64,000 nt of DNA from Sternotherus odoratus (taxonomy: Eukaryota > Chordata > Testudines > Kinosternidae), in NCBI GenBank assembly GCA_032164245.1, contig JAVMKO010000006.1:11051001-11115000 (forward strand), given 5' to 3'. Below are positions 11,036 to 22,439 of the stretch, one piece after another. Positions within the stretch are counted from its first letter, which is position 1. Every line of letters starts with the position of its first letter. A program made the translations under genes and the position numbers. The notes below the pieces were generated by a model, which was not told the DNA's origin, searched no databases, and worked only from the letters and a program-made list of their open reading frames with translations.

Positions 11036-12167
11036 GTAGCCAGAATTTTGAGAGGAGAAACGTATTATGTTTTTAGTACAGTAGTAGGAGTTTTTTTGTC
11101 AACAAGATGAAAATAAATTTCAGTTCAGATCTACAGAGTAGCTAAAGTTTAGTTTCTGTACAGTTTTGTAACAATAACTATATGATGCAATCATTCCACT
11201 GTTGAGCCACTTACTAGAATGCCATTGGGAATATAACTAGGAACAGCAAATAACAAGGACAAGTGGGCTTCAATAATGGGTCTCCTTATTTGGTTATGTA
11301 AAAATATCTTTTGCTCTATGGGGAAAATTAGTTAGAACTTTTAAACAATGACCAAGGGAAATAAAACCGTGCCCTTTTTGGTGTTTCACAGTATAATAAA
11401 AATGGATTTAAAAACATTTGATAGAAATATTAGGGCTTGTATCACATTTCGCAGAGAGACTGAATTACTTGAGAACTGGTGGTAATGGTATGAGTGGAAA
11501 ATGTAGCTAAGGAGAAATGATCTATTTCTAAGATTAACAAAAGGAAATGGAAAATATATATAAGCAGCTTATACCTTACAAAGACGCAAATAAAGGGCAC
11601 AAACAATTTTATTTTTTCCTCTTTAGTCTTTGGGAATGTAGCACTTCTGTCTGAATCATGCCAAAACCATTGCAAAATGACTGAACTTGGATTTCTAAAA
11701 TTAAGATCTTCAAATAACTGCTGAAATCTTTGATCTGATTTTTTAAAATTTTTCCTTATATAACTGTTCTTCTGCATTTTAAAAAAAAAATTCTTGTGCA
11801 GTTATTTACAAATTATTTCATATAGCTTTTAGATATCCAGTAATCCAACTAATTATATCTGCTCAAGAAGACACGCACAATTATTACTTAACGAATACTG
11901 ATTTTGTGATTGTTTTTATATGCAATGAGTCCAAATTTGTTTCTATAAATAAAATGAAAGATTCTGTTGCTCAATAGGCCAGACTGAACAATGTTAACAT
12001 TTCATAGTTCGTTTTTAGTTTCCCTAGAGACAAGCATTTAATCCTATTTATAAAACTGAGCTTTGATATGCAAGCTGTAAATAAAGGCAAGATAGCATCA
12101 TTATTATTGGCACCATTTCTCTTAAGAGGTGTAAAATAATGACCCTGTTAACTGTGTAATAGTTTTC

Positions 12168-12309
12168 TAGAGACAAGTGGGTGATATCTTTTATTGGACC
12201 AACTTCTGTTGGTGCGGGATACTGGAGTTCTGTGGAGCTCTTCTTCCGCTATCTCTCACCAACAGAAGTTGGTCCAATAAAATATATTCCCTCACCCACC
12301 TTGTCTCTT
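12168..12309. mobile_element. Palindromic PLE-type end pair (foldback element)
   Basis: The left arm TAGAGACAAGTGGGTGATAT...AACTTCTGTTGGTG (12168-12214) is matched in inverted order by CACCAACAGAAGTTGGTCC...CCACCTTGTCTCTTA (12257-12310). The 40-bp centre contains GAGCTC. The same arms and centre occur at 60515-60668. I recall this unit as the end sequence of a second Penelope-like family in turtles, here reduced to two ends joined head to head. Confidence 0.6.
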
Positions 12310-12780
12310 AAATATCCTGGGACAAATGTAGCTACGACAACATTGCATAAATAGTTTTTCATTTTAAAATGTCGAACTTCATTCACTGCCGATTTTTCAT
12401 TTGTAATTTCATCTGTGCTAGTCCGGAAAATGTAAATACCACAGGACAATACTGCTTTTCAATAGCTGCATGGTTTAGGCACCAATCTTGCAAATACTTG
12501 CATCCATGCTTACTATTACTCACATGAATAGTCTCATTGGCTTCTGTAGGACTACTTGTGTTTAAAGTTCAGCATCTGTGTAAGTGTTTGTGGAATAGGG
12601 CCCTTAACCATTGGAAAAAGATTTGAATCAATATATAGTACTTTTTTCTACAAAGCGTGGTTGTACAGTACTGCAAACAGGTATTGAAGTTGTGCTTATT
12701 TTGTTCACTTCTCACTATGTAAACTTTTAGAAGAGAAATATTTCAATGTGCAAATGAAAATGTGTATGTCACATACATTA

Positions 12781-13151
12781 CCGTATTTTTCGCCCTATAA
12801 GACACACTTTTTCTTCCCCAAAACGGGGGGGAAAAAGTTGGTGTGTCTTATAGGGCAAAAAAAAAAAAAACGCCTCGCTCTCCCGTCCCCGCCGCGCGGG
12901 CGGGCTGCCGAGGTTCCCCCCTCCCCGCCGCGGGCGGGCACGCTCCCGGCAGCCCGCCTGCGGCGGGGAGGGGGGAACCGGGACACTCCCGGCAGCCCGC
13001 CCGCGGCGGGGAGGGGGGAACCTCGGCAGCCCGCCCGCGCGGTGGGGACGGGAGAGCGAGGCGCTTTTTTTTTTTTTTTGGTCCGGATTTTTTATTAAAA
13101 AATGAGGGGGCGTCTTATAGGCTGGAGCGTCCTATAAGACGAAAAATACGG
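12781..13151. mobile_element. Foldback MITE with TA duplication and 68-bp GC palindrome
   Basis: TA flanks both sides (12779-12780 and 13152-13153). Terminal inverted repeats are CCGTATTTTTCGCCCTATAA and, from the other end, CCGTATTTTTCGTCTTATAG. The interior carries a 68-bp GC-rich arm (12871-12938) whose inverted copy (12996-13063) differs at a single position by eye. The arms are flanked by A14 and T15 tracts. TA duplication and the short size suggest a non-autonomous Tc1/mariner-related or similar element. The near-perfect arms suggest recent insertion or arm correction. Confidence 0.85.
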
Positions 13152-13761
13152 TACTTCCTCTTAATTATTGGCCCTTAGGCCTACCATAGGGAACTGTCAT
13201 TTATGGAAAAAGCACATTTGACACTAGCAATATTTTTAGTTATCTAAGTTGGGTTTTTTGATTTGCTTTATAACTGGCTTCAGATATCTTAAATGTTCCT
13301 ATTTCAGCATTTAATATACCTAGAACTAATGTAACCTTTCCCTCCAAACAATATTAATGTTTAAGCAGTATGGAAACAGATTTTATAAGTCTCAATAATA
13401 AATCTTCCATGTTGCTAGTTTTGCAAATAATTTCAGCATTCAGCAAGATGGGAGTCAACTATAGGCTCATTGTAAACATCAGTCATGAAGAAAAAAGTTA
13501 AAGTATATTTAAAATTTTGTGCTGAATGATACTCAACATACAGACTTCTTGAACAGCATTATTTGCAAATGATTCAATTTATTTAATGATCTGATGGAAG
13601 TGTTCTAATTTCACATGATTAGCAAAATATTTTAACTATATTTAATTTTTTATTTTAAATTATAAACTGCTTTGATACGGGCTTGGGATAAAATCAGTGT
13701 ATTATTCATTGGATATGGAATATTGTCTCAACTGTTTTGTTTTTTTTTTTCTCCCTACCAG

Positions 13762-13879
13762 GGAAGTCGAGACAACATGAGTGTGATTTTGATCTGTTTT
13801 CCAAATGCACCAAAGGTATTGCCAGAGGCGGTGAAGAGAGAGGCAGAGTTGGACAAGTACCTGGAAAGCAGAGTAGAAG
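13762..13879 (+). CDS. PPM1A: PPM1A coding exon 2: end of catalytic domain
   Basis: Encodes [20 protein letters not shown] and on to the SRVE stretch. D282 in SRDN is the third core metal ligand, completing the active site begun in the previous exon. The exon ends one base into a codon (GTA GAA G / GTGGAT). If the donor is not used, translation continues GGSFKKK and stops at 13902, giving 324 residues. That is the length of the annotated human PP2C alpha-2 isoform, which I recall ending in a very similar GGSFNKK. So the exon is probably both an internal exon of the long form and a terminal exon of the short form. Confidence 0.97.
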
Positions 13880-16800
13880 GTGGATCATTTAAAAAAAAAT
13901 AAGTAGCTTTGTTTCTAAGCAATCCCCCAAACAACTAAACTTTAACACATGTAGGTTTTTTATTAAACCTTTAAGTGCCATTGGACATTTAGGCTTTCTG
14001 CACTTGGAGCTAGGAGGTGTGATTCTTAGCTTGCATAGGTATACTCGTACTAGCTCTCATTGAGCTTGTGTGCTAAAAATAGTAATGTAGCATGGGCTGC
14101 ATTGGACAGTGGCACAGACTAGCTATGCCAAGTACAAACGCTCCTGGTCCCTGAGATACATAGGCAGGATGGATAGCCTTTGCCTGCAGCTAACTGCTGC
14201 CCTTGCCACTGTGGCAACATTACTATTTTTTTTTGAGCTAACATGAGTGTCTACATGAGTTGGGAATCACAACTCTAGCTCCAGGTGTAGATATAGCCTG
14301 CATATACATCTCAGAAAAAGGCAGTCCTGTATTCTGTTAGATGTATGCTGTATGCCATGACAAAATGCTACTAAAACAAACTGCAGAAGCTTATGGCCAT
14401 GGAGATTCTATTTAGGATGGCAGAGGAAAGTAATCTACTTGAGCTCAAACTTCTTGATGAGTCCAGTGGCGTCACTAACTTCAGAACAGTAAATTCTGAT
14501 TCCTGGCATGTGCATTTGAATGAAATCTGGCAGTATATTTTTGAAGATGGTGATTTGAGTGCCATTTATCTGTAAAGCTATGTACAATTACATGGCCCTA
14601 ATAAGTATATTGTATGACAATTTAAGGGTCACAGCAATGTTCCTGTTAACATAATAGCACTTGCTAATATGATTATATTTAAGAGTAAAAGCCTATCAAC
14701 ATTTCTGTTATAGCTAAACCTTAAACATTCATACTGAACAGAAGCTGGGCATATAATGTACCATCCTGCCAGTAGCTTTTTTAAAAGCAAATTATATTTA
14801 CATTTGGGGTTTTTTTTAATTTTAAAAGGGAAAGAGAGGGGAACTATTTCCGGCATATAGCTAGAAATGTGTTGACTTAAAATATAATTTAATATTTTTG
14901 TAATCTGGACGGTAGTGCCTTTAGGTTTTAAAAACTGAAGCAGAGATTGGGGTTTAAGAAGCAGCTACCACTGATGTGCTCAGATCTCCTAATTATTAAA
15001 TTTCCGAAATATCTAAAACACTTACTGTATACATGCAGTTTAGTATATAGGTTAAATTAATATTTTTCAAATGGAAACGTATTGAGGATGTAGATTTTAA
15101 TTAATTAGTTATTATGAATATATCATGTTAATAATCCCCATGGGTCCTTAATAACATGCATTGGCATGATAGGCACAGCTCTTTGTGTTTGTCATATCAG
15201 TGACTGATGAATTATATAAATGCCTCAAACTTTTCCCCTTTTTAACTGTTAACAAAAATCTCTGAGATTGGAGATTTGACTTAACTTAAATATACCTTGG
15301 TCTTAGACTTAAGGTTGCATCTCTGTTAACTGACCCCATTGGCCTATGTGTATTGCAGTAGATGGAATGGAAACACCATGTCCAGATATTGCTGAATGAA
15401 GATCCTAAGTATAAGAACTGCATAAGGTTCTGGTGTAGGGAACAATGCATTTGTTGGTTGCTGAGTTTCTTGCATTTTTGAAATAACATATTTCAGGGAC
15501 AAGTGAAACTTCATTTTTGTCTGTGAGAGTGGAGGAAATTTGCATGATATAACGCACTTTAGTCCTAATTCAGTGGACACATTTAGAAAAGTATATTGCT
15601 GCTACCCCTTTAGAGTCCACACTTTGTTTTAAAGTTATTTTCCTTGGACTTAAACATCTTTTCCCTTTGATAATGCACACAGAAATAGTATTTACACTTT
15701 TTATTATAAGCAAAAAAAAAAAAAAAAAAGACAACCTTATAGCAGTTTATAACATTACATAGTTTCTGAACTTACAGCCCCCACTAGCATGAGTGAAATT
15801 TTTGGGACTATATGTGAGAAAGGGAAACTCAAGCCACAATGTCACTTTATTACATTAAACTTAACCATATTTATGCAATTAATATAAGATTGTTTCATGC
15901 TGGAAACTTAATATACAGTATTGTCTACTGAGGTGGGACTAATATGGCCATTGCTGAAACTTTCAACACTGTGCTGAATAATCTTACTACTGTTATCTTG
16001 AAATGCCTTAGTAATAATGCAGTGTTTAAAATTTTAAAAGTTACAATTTCAATTGAAGAAATTGGTAAATGTAAAGAAATTCTGAAAATAGTTTTTACCA
16101 GTCTGTAATGTCTAATTTAGAAAATTAAAATCTAATAACATGGAAATTTTGTGAACACTGCAATACATAGCAGTTCTATAACAAAATAGGCAGTTTGACT
16201 AGCAAACATAGTCCAAGTAATAAGGTTAGATTATATTTTAATATACCTTTTCTTGTTGATCAGTTACATAAAAGCATTTTTCATCCCATAATGTGCAGTA
16301 AAATCTTATTTTAATATTTTCGTATTAAAGTTTGTTGTACTTACTGCTGTAAAGAAGGCCATATATTGATGGCCATCTTGAACAACAAAAAGGAATTTAA
16401 AAAAGCTGGCTGATGCAAGGTTTCTACTCTCCCCCTTACACCTGAATATCCTTCATTCCTTTAAGCTATGTTCTTGCATCAGTGTTAGCTAGACACTTCT
16501 GTGGCCCATATTTAGATCTGAAAATGTCTAACAGGAGGTGAAGTAAGAGTGGCAAAACATTGTTGTGCCATCCTTTTCCAATAAATCAGTGTTGCTTCTA
16601 AAAGGTTTTAATTTTTTCTAGCCAGAAAATCTTTAATCAGTTGTTTCCAGATATATTACTCTATTTGCACTATTACTCCAGTTACTGAGCTGGTTTGACT
16701 CTTCTTTTTTAAAAATTAACATTCCTTAAGCTGTTTGCCCCATTCTTTTAAACAGATTTTGAAGTGTATATGTACTTAACACAGTAACAAATCTGGTTTT

Positions 16801-18967
16801 TAGATACATGTAATCCATGAAATTAATTGAAATAGATAGTTTTAAATTAACTGGCCATTTTTCAGCAAAACCTGAAATACTAAGTTTTTAAGAATTTTAT
16901 ATGAAATTTCCATTCAAAACAGGAAAGTAGAAGATACATTTTGCATTGTTCATTTTTAGTGTGAGTACATTTTTCCACCGTCTTAAATGGTGAAAACATT
17001 TAGAAGGTTTAAAGTAGGTTAAAGAGAAAAAGATGCAAGATGCATTTAAATAAAAGTGAATTTAATAATTTTTTTTAAAAAGCAATGGATTGGTTCCATT
17101 TGTTGTCATCAGTGTTATTTCAGACTGTATCTATAGTTCTCTCAGAGTATAAATGTATTCATTTAGTGGTGACTGTATGTTAAATGTATTGCAGCTTTAG
17201 GTTGTGAAACTGTGTCGTTTAGGCAAACTATAAATCCCTTTATTTTTGTACAGCAGAACTTTAGCTTTAGAATGATGTAGAATATACTAGATGTTGAAGA
17301 TTACACAATAAAGGAACTTGGCAAACCAAATCTGAGATCTTTGCTTTTTATTCAGATTTAAGAGTGTTAGAATTATTTTTATTAAATGCTAGATGGTAAA
17401 ATACGAAGTTTGGCCATAGTTCTTGAGAAAGTGGCACGTTTGAGTTTTAAGATGTTTGCCTAATATGTAGTGCCACATGTTGGACTTCTTTCCTACTTAC
17501 AATATAGAACTAAATAGTTAATACGTTCTGTAAATTTTGACATTTGGTTATTTTACTGCAAGTAAGGGCATGCCCGTGTTTCCAGTGTCAATTACTTGCA
17601 GAGAATCTGACTGTAAATTACATAGAAGGTTGCAGCCCAGAAAACCTGTTCCGTGCACACAAATCAGTTTATGAATTAATACTGTTTTTTTTATTATTTA
17701 AAAGGAAGTATATGGGTTTTAGGCACGTTAGTCTGCCATTAACTCAGCAATATAAGTTTTTAAAATGGTATATCGTACATCTTGATTATTTTTTTCAGTA
17801 TTTGTGATAAAAAGATAAATTGTCAAAATATTTAAATTGGAAGTGGGTTCTCCATGTGTTCAAGCTTTTTTGCTTTTTTTTTTTTTTTTTTTTTCCAAAA
17901 TAAATTTTGGAAAGATTTTATTACATAAAGAATATTTAACTATGTATGCACATAATTGTACACATGCCATGACATCATCTTGGAGATCAACAACTCCAAG
18001 CTGATTATTTGATAAAATATCCTTCTTAAAAAATGTTTTTTGAAGGAGTTTCTAGTATATTGAGAAATTTATATATATTTAAATGTCATGGGATAGTTGA
18101 CAATTCTCATTTACCTTGTTAAAAAAAAATTAAATGGATTTCACAAAACTGGAAGAAGTCTGATACCCCCCTCCCCCCCCCCCCAAGGTGATAATTACTA
18201 ACTTAAATTCAGCTGCAGATGTGAGTGTTCAACACTTCAAAATTGAGGCTTAAGAACTGTAGCTGTCTAACTTTATTCTTTGCTGTGGCTACTGTAGAGA
18301 TTTTCATGCTTACCTGATGAAGAGGTGGATTGGGTTTGTTGTATGTAAAATCACCTGCTAGTGAAATATTCCTTTGTAGAGTTAAGGACGGAGTTGTATC
18401 TTAACTCTGACATCCTTGGCTCTTGTCAGTTTCTGCATAATGACTTTTAATGTTTTTATGTTAATATTGTGCAATTTGGTATACATATATAAAGCATATT
18501 ATAAACAAAGCACCCAACTTCATGTTTCTTCAAAATATTGTATTTTCTACCAGGTAAAGAACCTTTTAACATCCATTCTGATAAAAAATGGACATCAAAA
18601 CCCGGCTTTTTCACAGGATGTTTCATTGGCAAAATATAATTATGTTCTAGTGAAGCTTATTTAGAACTACCTAGTTTACCTACCTGTTAAGATATCCTTT
18701 ATGTAATGTACTAATCAAAATGATTAAAATTTTGGAAGTATAGAACTATGTGAAGAACAGATTGTAGTTGCCATTTTTTGGGTCACATATACAATAGCTT
18801 TTTACAGGTACACTGGCTTTTTTATTACGGCACCAAAGATTACAGTGTCCAACATGGTAAATGCTGTCTCTTAAAATGTTACACTGCTTTTTGATAAAAC
18901 TGAGTGTTTCAATCTTTTCAAGTTAAATTTGGACTGCACTTACAAAAAAAGTACTTCTGATTCCCAG
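13880..18967 (+). other. PPM1A intron, first part probably 3' UTR of the short isoform
   Basis: After the readthrough stop at 13900-13902 there is about 3.4 kb of AT-rich, repeat-poor sequence up to a clean AATAAA at 17307, a plausible alternative terminal exon. The remainder to the acceptor at 18967 has no recognisable gene. Simple tracts: A17-18 near 15713, T-rich run near 17877, C tract at 18167-18184. A 60-codon frame at 14393-14575 is unrecognised and is described under findings. Confidence 0.5.
17307..17312 (+). terminator. PPM1A: Candidate polyadenylation signal for the short PPM1A isoform
   Basis: AATAAA in CACAATAAAGGAACTTGGC, followed by TTTGCTTTTTATTC about 30-45 nt on, a usual downstream U-rich context. 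It lies 3.4 kb after the alternative stop at 13902. No transcript evidence; other AATAAA copies in AT-rich DNA occur by chance. Confidence 0.35.
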
Positions 18968-19076
18968 AGATCATAAAGAAGCAGGGTGAAGGAGTACCAG
19001 ACTTAGTCCACGTGATGCGTACGTTAGCAACTGAGAGCATCCCAAACCTCCCGCCAGGGGGTGAATTGGCAAGCAA
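18968..19076 (+). CDS. PPM1A: PPM1A coding exon 3: C-terminal helical domain
   Basis: Starts after TTCCCAG and supplies AG to finish the split codon (GAG), giving [20 protein letters not shown] and then [17 protein letters not shown]. It differs from the human protein at only a few residues (ATES for ASEN). It ends with AA before a strong donor (CAA/GTGAGT), leaving a split Lys codon. It encodes the alpha-helical C-terminal extension specific to PPM1A/PPM1B, outside the catalytic core, linked to substrate choice. It is absent from the 324-residue form. Confidence 0.96.
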
Positions 19077-19689
19077 GTGAGTCTACATTAGTGTAATTAT
19101 GCTTTTGGTCTAAATTAACAGACTTTTTGTAAGGCCACTCTTAAAAATTAATAAAATGATATAAGGTTTATGGGGACAAAAGAGTATCATCCATCCTCAA
19201 CTAATATCATTCACATTTTGATCTGTTTTAAGTTTGGAAAGAAATCCATGCACAAGGCCGTGGTTGACTGTAGGATGATAGTTTATAAAATTAAAAATAT
19301 GTGAATGTCAACTATAGTTGCAGAAAGAATGGACTGCTTTTAAGGGTGGCCTCCTCTGTTAATTGTATTTTAAAATGTTTACTGCTTTACTTTTTAAGAT
19401 GAAAGGGAAATGTATATAATGGCTCATTTTGAATAGTTTATGTACTTAACAGTGATTACTCAATGCATTTAATACTTCACTTTGCAGCTTTCTTTGCTTT
19501 TGCTTTTTTGTTCAATTTATACCGTTTTTCTAGAATTATAAATTAGATGTTTAGCTAATTATCCCTTTAAAGGAAATTACTGATTCGCACCCTCATTAAG
19601 CAGGGGATTGAATTTAAAACTTTGTACAGATTCATTTTGATTGTCTTGAAGAAAGTCTGAAACCAACTTACTAGTCTTATATATTAGCA

Positions 19690-20160
19690 TTAAACCATCA
19701 AAGAATTCAAATCTCAAGCTCCCAGGCTCCTAACCACTCCCCTCAGAACCCCACCCCCTATCAAACCAGCTTGCTCCCTGTCCCTTGACTACCCCAACCC
19801 CTATCCATACGCCTGCCTCCAGACAGCCCCTCCCCCCCCCCCCCCCGGACTTCCATACCTATCCAACCTTCCTGTCCCCTGATCGCACCCCTCCCCTCCT
19901 GAACCTCCACTCTATCCAACTGCTCCCTGTCTCCCCCTCCCCTCCCAGAACTCCCTGCCCCTTATCCAACACCCTACCCCCCTTACCATGCAGCTCAGAG
20001 CTTCCCTGTTGCCCAGAGTGCATGCGGTGCAGTGAGCTGAGATTGCGGGCAGTTTCAGAAGGGGAGGGGCCGGGGGTAGTCTCCCTGTTGGGAGCTCAAG
20101 GGCCCCACAGAACAGGCCCACGGCCTGTAGTTTGTCCACCTCTGCTTCAGAGCAAATGCG
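19690..20160. repeat. C-rich dispersed repeat
   Basis: The first 290 bp consist of irregular units containing CCCCTATCCAAC, TGCTCCCTGTCCCCTGA and CAGAACTCCCTGCCCC, on a poly-C-rich background. A more complex tail follows, ending near GTAGTTTGTCCACCTCTGCT. I recall this tail and minisatellite-like head as a common turtle repeat of unsettled class. The 136-codon proline-rich frame across it is a composition artefact. Confidence 0.55.
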
Positions 20161-20459
20161 TTTCTAAAGAAACAAAAAGCTTGTTTTCATGCTAATGTTT
20201 CAGTGGGTTTTTTTAGGAAAAAAAGGGTTTGTCGCAGCTGTGTTAGCCTGTATCTGCAAAAAGAACGGGAGTACTTGTGGCACCTTAGAGATTAACAAAT
20301 TTATTTAAGCATAAGCTTTCGTAGGCTACAGCCCACTTCATCGGATGCATAGAATGGAACACGCAGGAGGAAGATATATATACACACACACACACACCAT
20401 GAAAAGGTGTAAGTTGCCATACCAATTCTAAGAGGCTATTTAATTAAGTTGAGCTATTA

Positions 20460-20596
20460 CCCTGTTTCCCCGAAAGTAAGACATCCCCCGAAAATAAGAC
20501 TTACTTCCAGTTTTGCCTCTCGCTGTAATATAATGTAATGTAATTTTGGGAGCAAAAATTAATATAAGACACTGTCTTATTTTCGGGGAAACACGG
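20460..20596. mobile_element. 137-bp MITE nested in the Penelope-like element
   Basis: TA precedes (20458-20459) and follows (20597-20598). Ends are inverted: CCCTGTTTCCCCGAAAGTAA and, from the right, CCGTGTTTCCCCGAAAATAA. Removing the element and one TA restores GCTATTATCAGCAG, the expected PLE text, so the insertion is younger than the PLE. TA duplication suggests a Tc1/mariner-type source. Confidence 0.85.
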
Positions 20597-20824
20597 TATC
20601 AGCAGTAGGAAAAAAAACTTCTGTAGTTGATGGCCCATATCAGACAGTTGACAAGATGTGAGGATGCTTAACATGGGGTAATAGATTCAATTTGTGTAAT
20701 GACCCAGCCGTTCCCAGTCTCTACTCAAGCCTAAATTAATGGTATCCAAATTAATTCCAGTTCAGCAACTTCTCTCAGGAGTCTGTTTTTGATGATTTTC
20801 TGTTGTAAAATTGTCACCTTCAAC

Positions 20825-21020
20825 TCTGTTGTTGAGTGACCAGAGAGGTTGAAGTGTTCTCCTGCTGTTTTTGAATGTTAGGATTCCTGATGTCAGATTT
20901 GTGTCCATTTATTCTTTTGCATAGAGACTGTCCTGTTTGGCCAATGTACATGGCAGAGGGGCATTGCTGGCCCATGATGGCATATATCACATAGGTAGAT
21001 GTGCAGGTGAATGAGCCCCA
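20825..21020 (-). pseudogene. GIY-YIG endonuclease remnant of a Penelope-like element
   Basis: The open stretch of about 65 codons includes YVIYA, YIGQTGQSLCKR and INGHKSD. In the family, the paired Tyr motifs, the Arg eight residues after YIG and the following His/Glu form the nicking active site used in target-primed reverse transcription. The frame hits a stop or shift soon after, and no reverse transcriptase is attached. It is therefore a non-functional fossil within a PPM1A intron, antisense to PPM1A. Confidence 0.75.
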
Positions 21021-21578
21021 AATGGCGTGGCTGATGTGATTAGGTCCTATGATGGTGTCACTTGAATAAATACGTGGACAGAGTTGGCATTGGGTTTTGT
21101 TGCAAGGATAAGTTCTGGGTTACTATTTTTGTTGTGTGGTTGCTGGTGAGTATTTTCTTCAGGTTGGGGGGCTGTCTTTAAGCAAGGACTAGTCAGTCTC
21201 CCAAGATCTGTGAGAGTGAGGGATTGTCTTTCAGGATAGGTTGTAGATCTCTTGCTGATAATAGCTCATCTTAATTAAATAGCCGTTTAGGATTGGTATG
21301 GCAACTTCCACCTTTTCATGTTCTCTCTCTCCTCTCTTTGTATTTTTCTGCTGTGTGTTCCATCCTATGCATCTGATGAAGTGGGCTGTAGCCTAAGAAA
21401 GCTTATGCTTAAATAAATTTTAGTCTCTAAGGTGCCACAAGTACTCCTGTTGTGTTTTTGTTGTTGTAGTTTTTAAAAGGAAAACTGAACATTCAGTATG
21501 AGATTTTAGACTGGTATCTATTTTTAGAATATATTTAATTTTCTTTGAAGCATCATTGAGTCGGAGTTATTGTTAATA

Positions 21579-21750
21579 CAGTCAGACCCCGCAATACCGC
21601 GACGATCGGGATACAAAAATACCAGATTGTGCTATTGCAGGGTCACACCACATCAAAGTGCCGCGCTCCGCCGCCATCGGGAGCCCTGTGCGCCCCGCGC
21701 TATAAGCGGATTCGCACTATAGCTGGGCGTGATATTGTGGGGTTCCATTG
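21579..21750. mobile_element. 172-bp MITE with TA duplication
   Basis: TA at 21577-21578 and 21751-21752. Left end CAGTCAGACCCCGCAATACC; right end reversed CAATGGAACCCCACAATATC. The centre is GC-rich with another half-repeat (CGCTATAAGCGGATTCGC). CAGT-type ends with TA duplication resemble pogo/Tigger-derived non-autonomous elements. Confidence 0.7.
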
Positions 21751-22439
21751 TACATTTAGCCAATCTAAATATTGTAACATTAAATTGGAATGTGTATAAT
21801 TTTTTTGACTCCTCTTTCTAACTGTGTATTTTTCTTCTATTGAGCTTGTGAGCAAGTCTCTCCCGCAGCACCTGACTTAAGTGTATTTTTATGGTGCTAG
21901 TGATAGTGGTGAAAACAGACACCTTTTCATGGGAGACTGTTACCTATGTTGCAGCAGAGCTACATCATCCTGAGATGTTAGATCTGTTCTGTTTGCTATT
22001 AATCTGTTTATAGGACACAGTATGTGTTACCCAATTTCATTACCTGGTTGATTTAAATGACTTTAGACTGCAACTAATTTTAAGGTAGTCTGTCAGTGTT
22101 GAGACTAAAAATCGACTTATTGTACTCCATTCCATGTTGGTGTTTCTAACTTCAGGATTCTCCTGTGCGTGTTTGTGTGTGATAATTTTGCAAACCAATT
22201 GTTATGGCTCATTGGTTTTGTTTTAAAGAAATATCTGCAATACCTGAAAGCAACTGTGCAACTGAGCATACAATGATTTGTTTACTCTGAGATGCAGGCA
22301 TTTAGCCAGTTAGTGAACAAATGCAATAGCAACTTAGGCCCAGATTCAAGAAACCATTCCCTGTTCAGGGACAGCACTTAAAGAATCTGCTCAAATCGCA
22401 GTGAAGTCAATGGGGATTTAAGTATGTTTTTAACGTTTT

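Larger units (their letters stand above)
11036..13761 (+). other. PPM1A intron between coding exons 1 and 2
   Basis: The donor AAG/GTAGCC follows the 278th codon; the acceptor is TTTTTTTTTTCTCCCTACCAG at 13761. Apart from two inverted-repeat elements (12168-12309 and 12781-13151) it is AT-rich and shows no further gene. Confidence 0.85.
20228..21452 (-). mobile_element. Penelope-like element with inverted ends and GIY-YIG remnant
   Basis: The two ends (20228-20350 and 21345-21452) are inverted copies of the same ~120-bp unit with the hammerhead-like core and AAGGTGCCACAAGTACTCC tail. On the minus strand between about 21020 and 20825 a 60-plus-codon frame contains YVIYAIMG, then CPSAMYIGQTGQSLCKR, then INGHKSDI. 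This is the GIY-YIG endonuclease signature with the following R and H residues, the domain that sits C-terminal to reverse transcriptase in PLEs. Reverse transcriptase is missing, so this is a truncated, inactive copy. A 137-bp MITE sits inside it. Confidence 0.8.

Noticed and set aside
11036..11110. Alternative 302-residue PPM1A form from readthrough of the first coding exon
   Set aside because: It would lose D282, a core metal ligand, and the added peptide has no counterpart known to me; ordinary intron readthrough is more likely.
12748..13178. Arg/Pro/Gly-rich frames of 63-116 codons on both strands
   Set aside because: They lie entirely in the GC palindrome of the foldback MITE.
19785..20195. 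136-codon proline/threonine-rich frame
   Set aside because: Composition artefact of the C-rich repeat; interrupted by a pure C tract.
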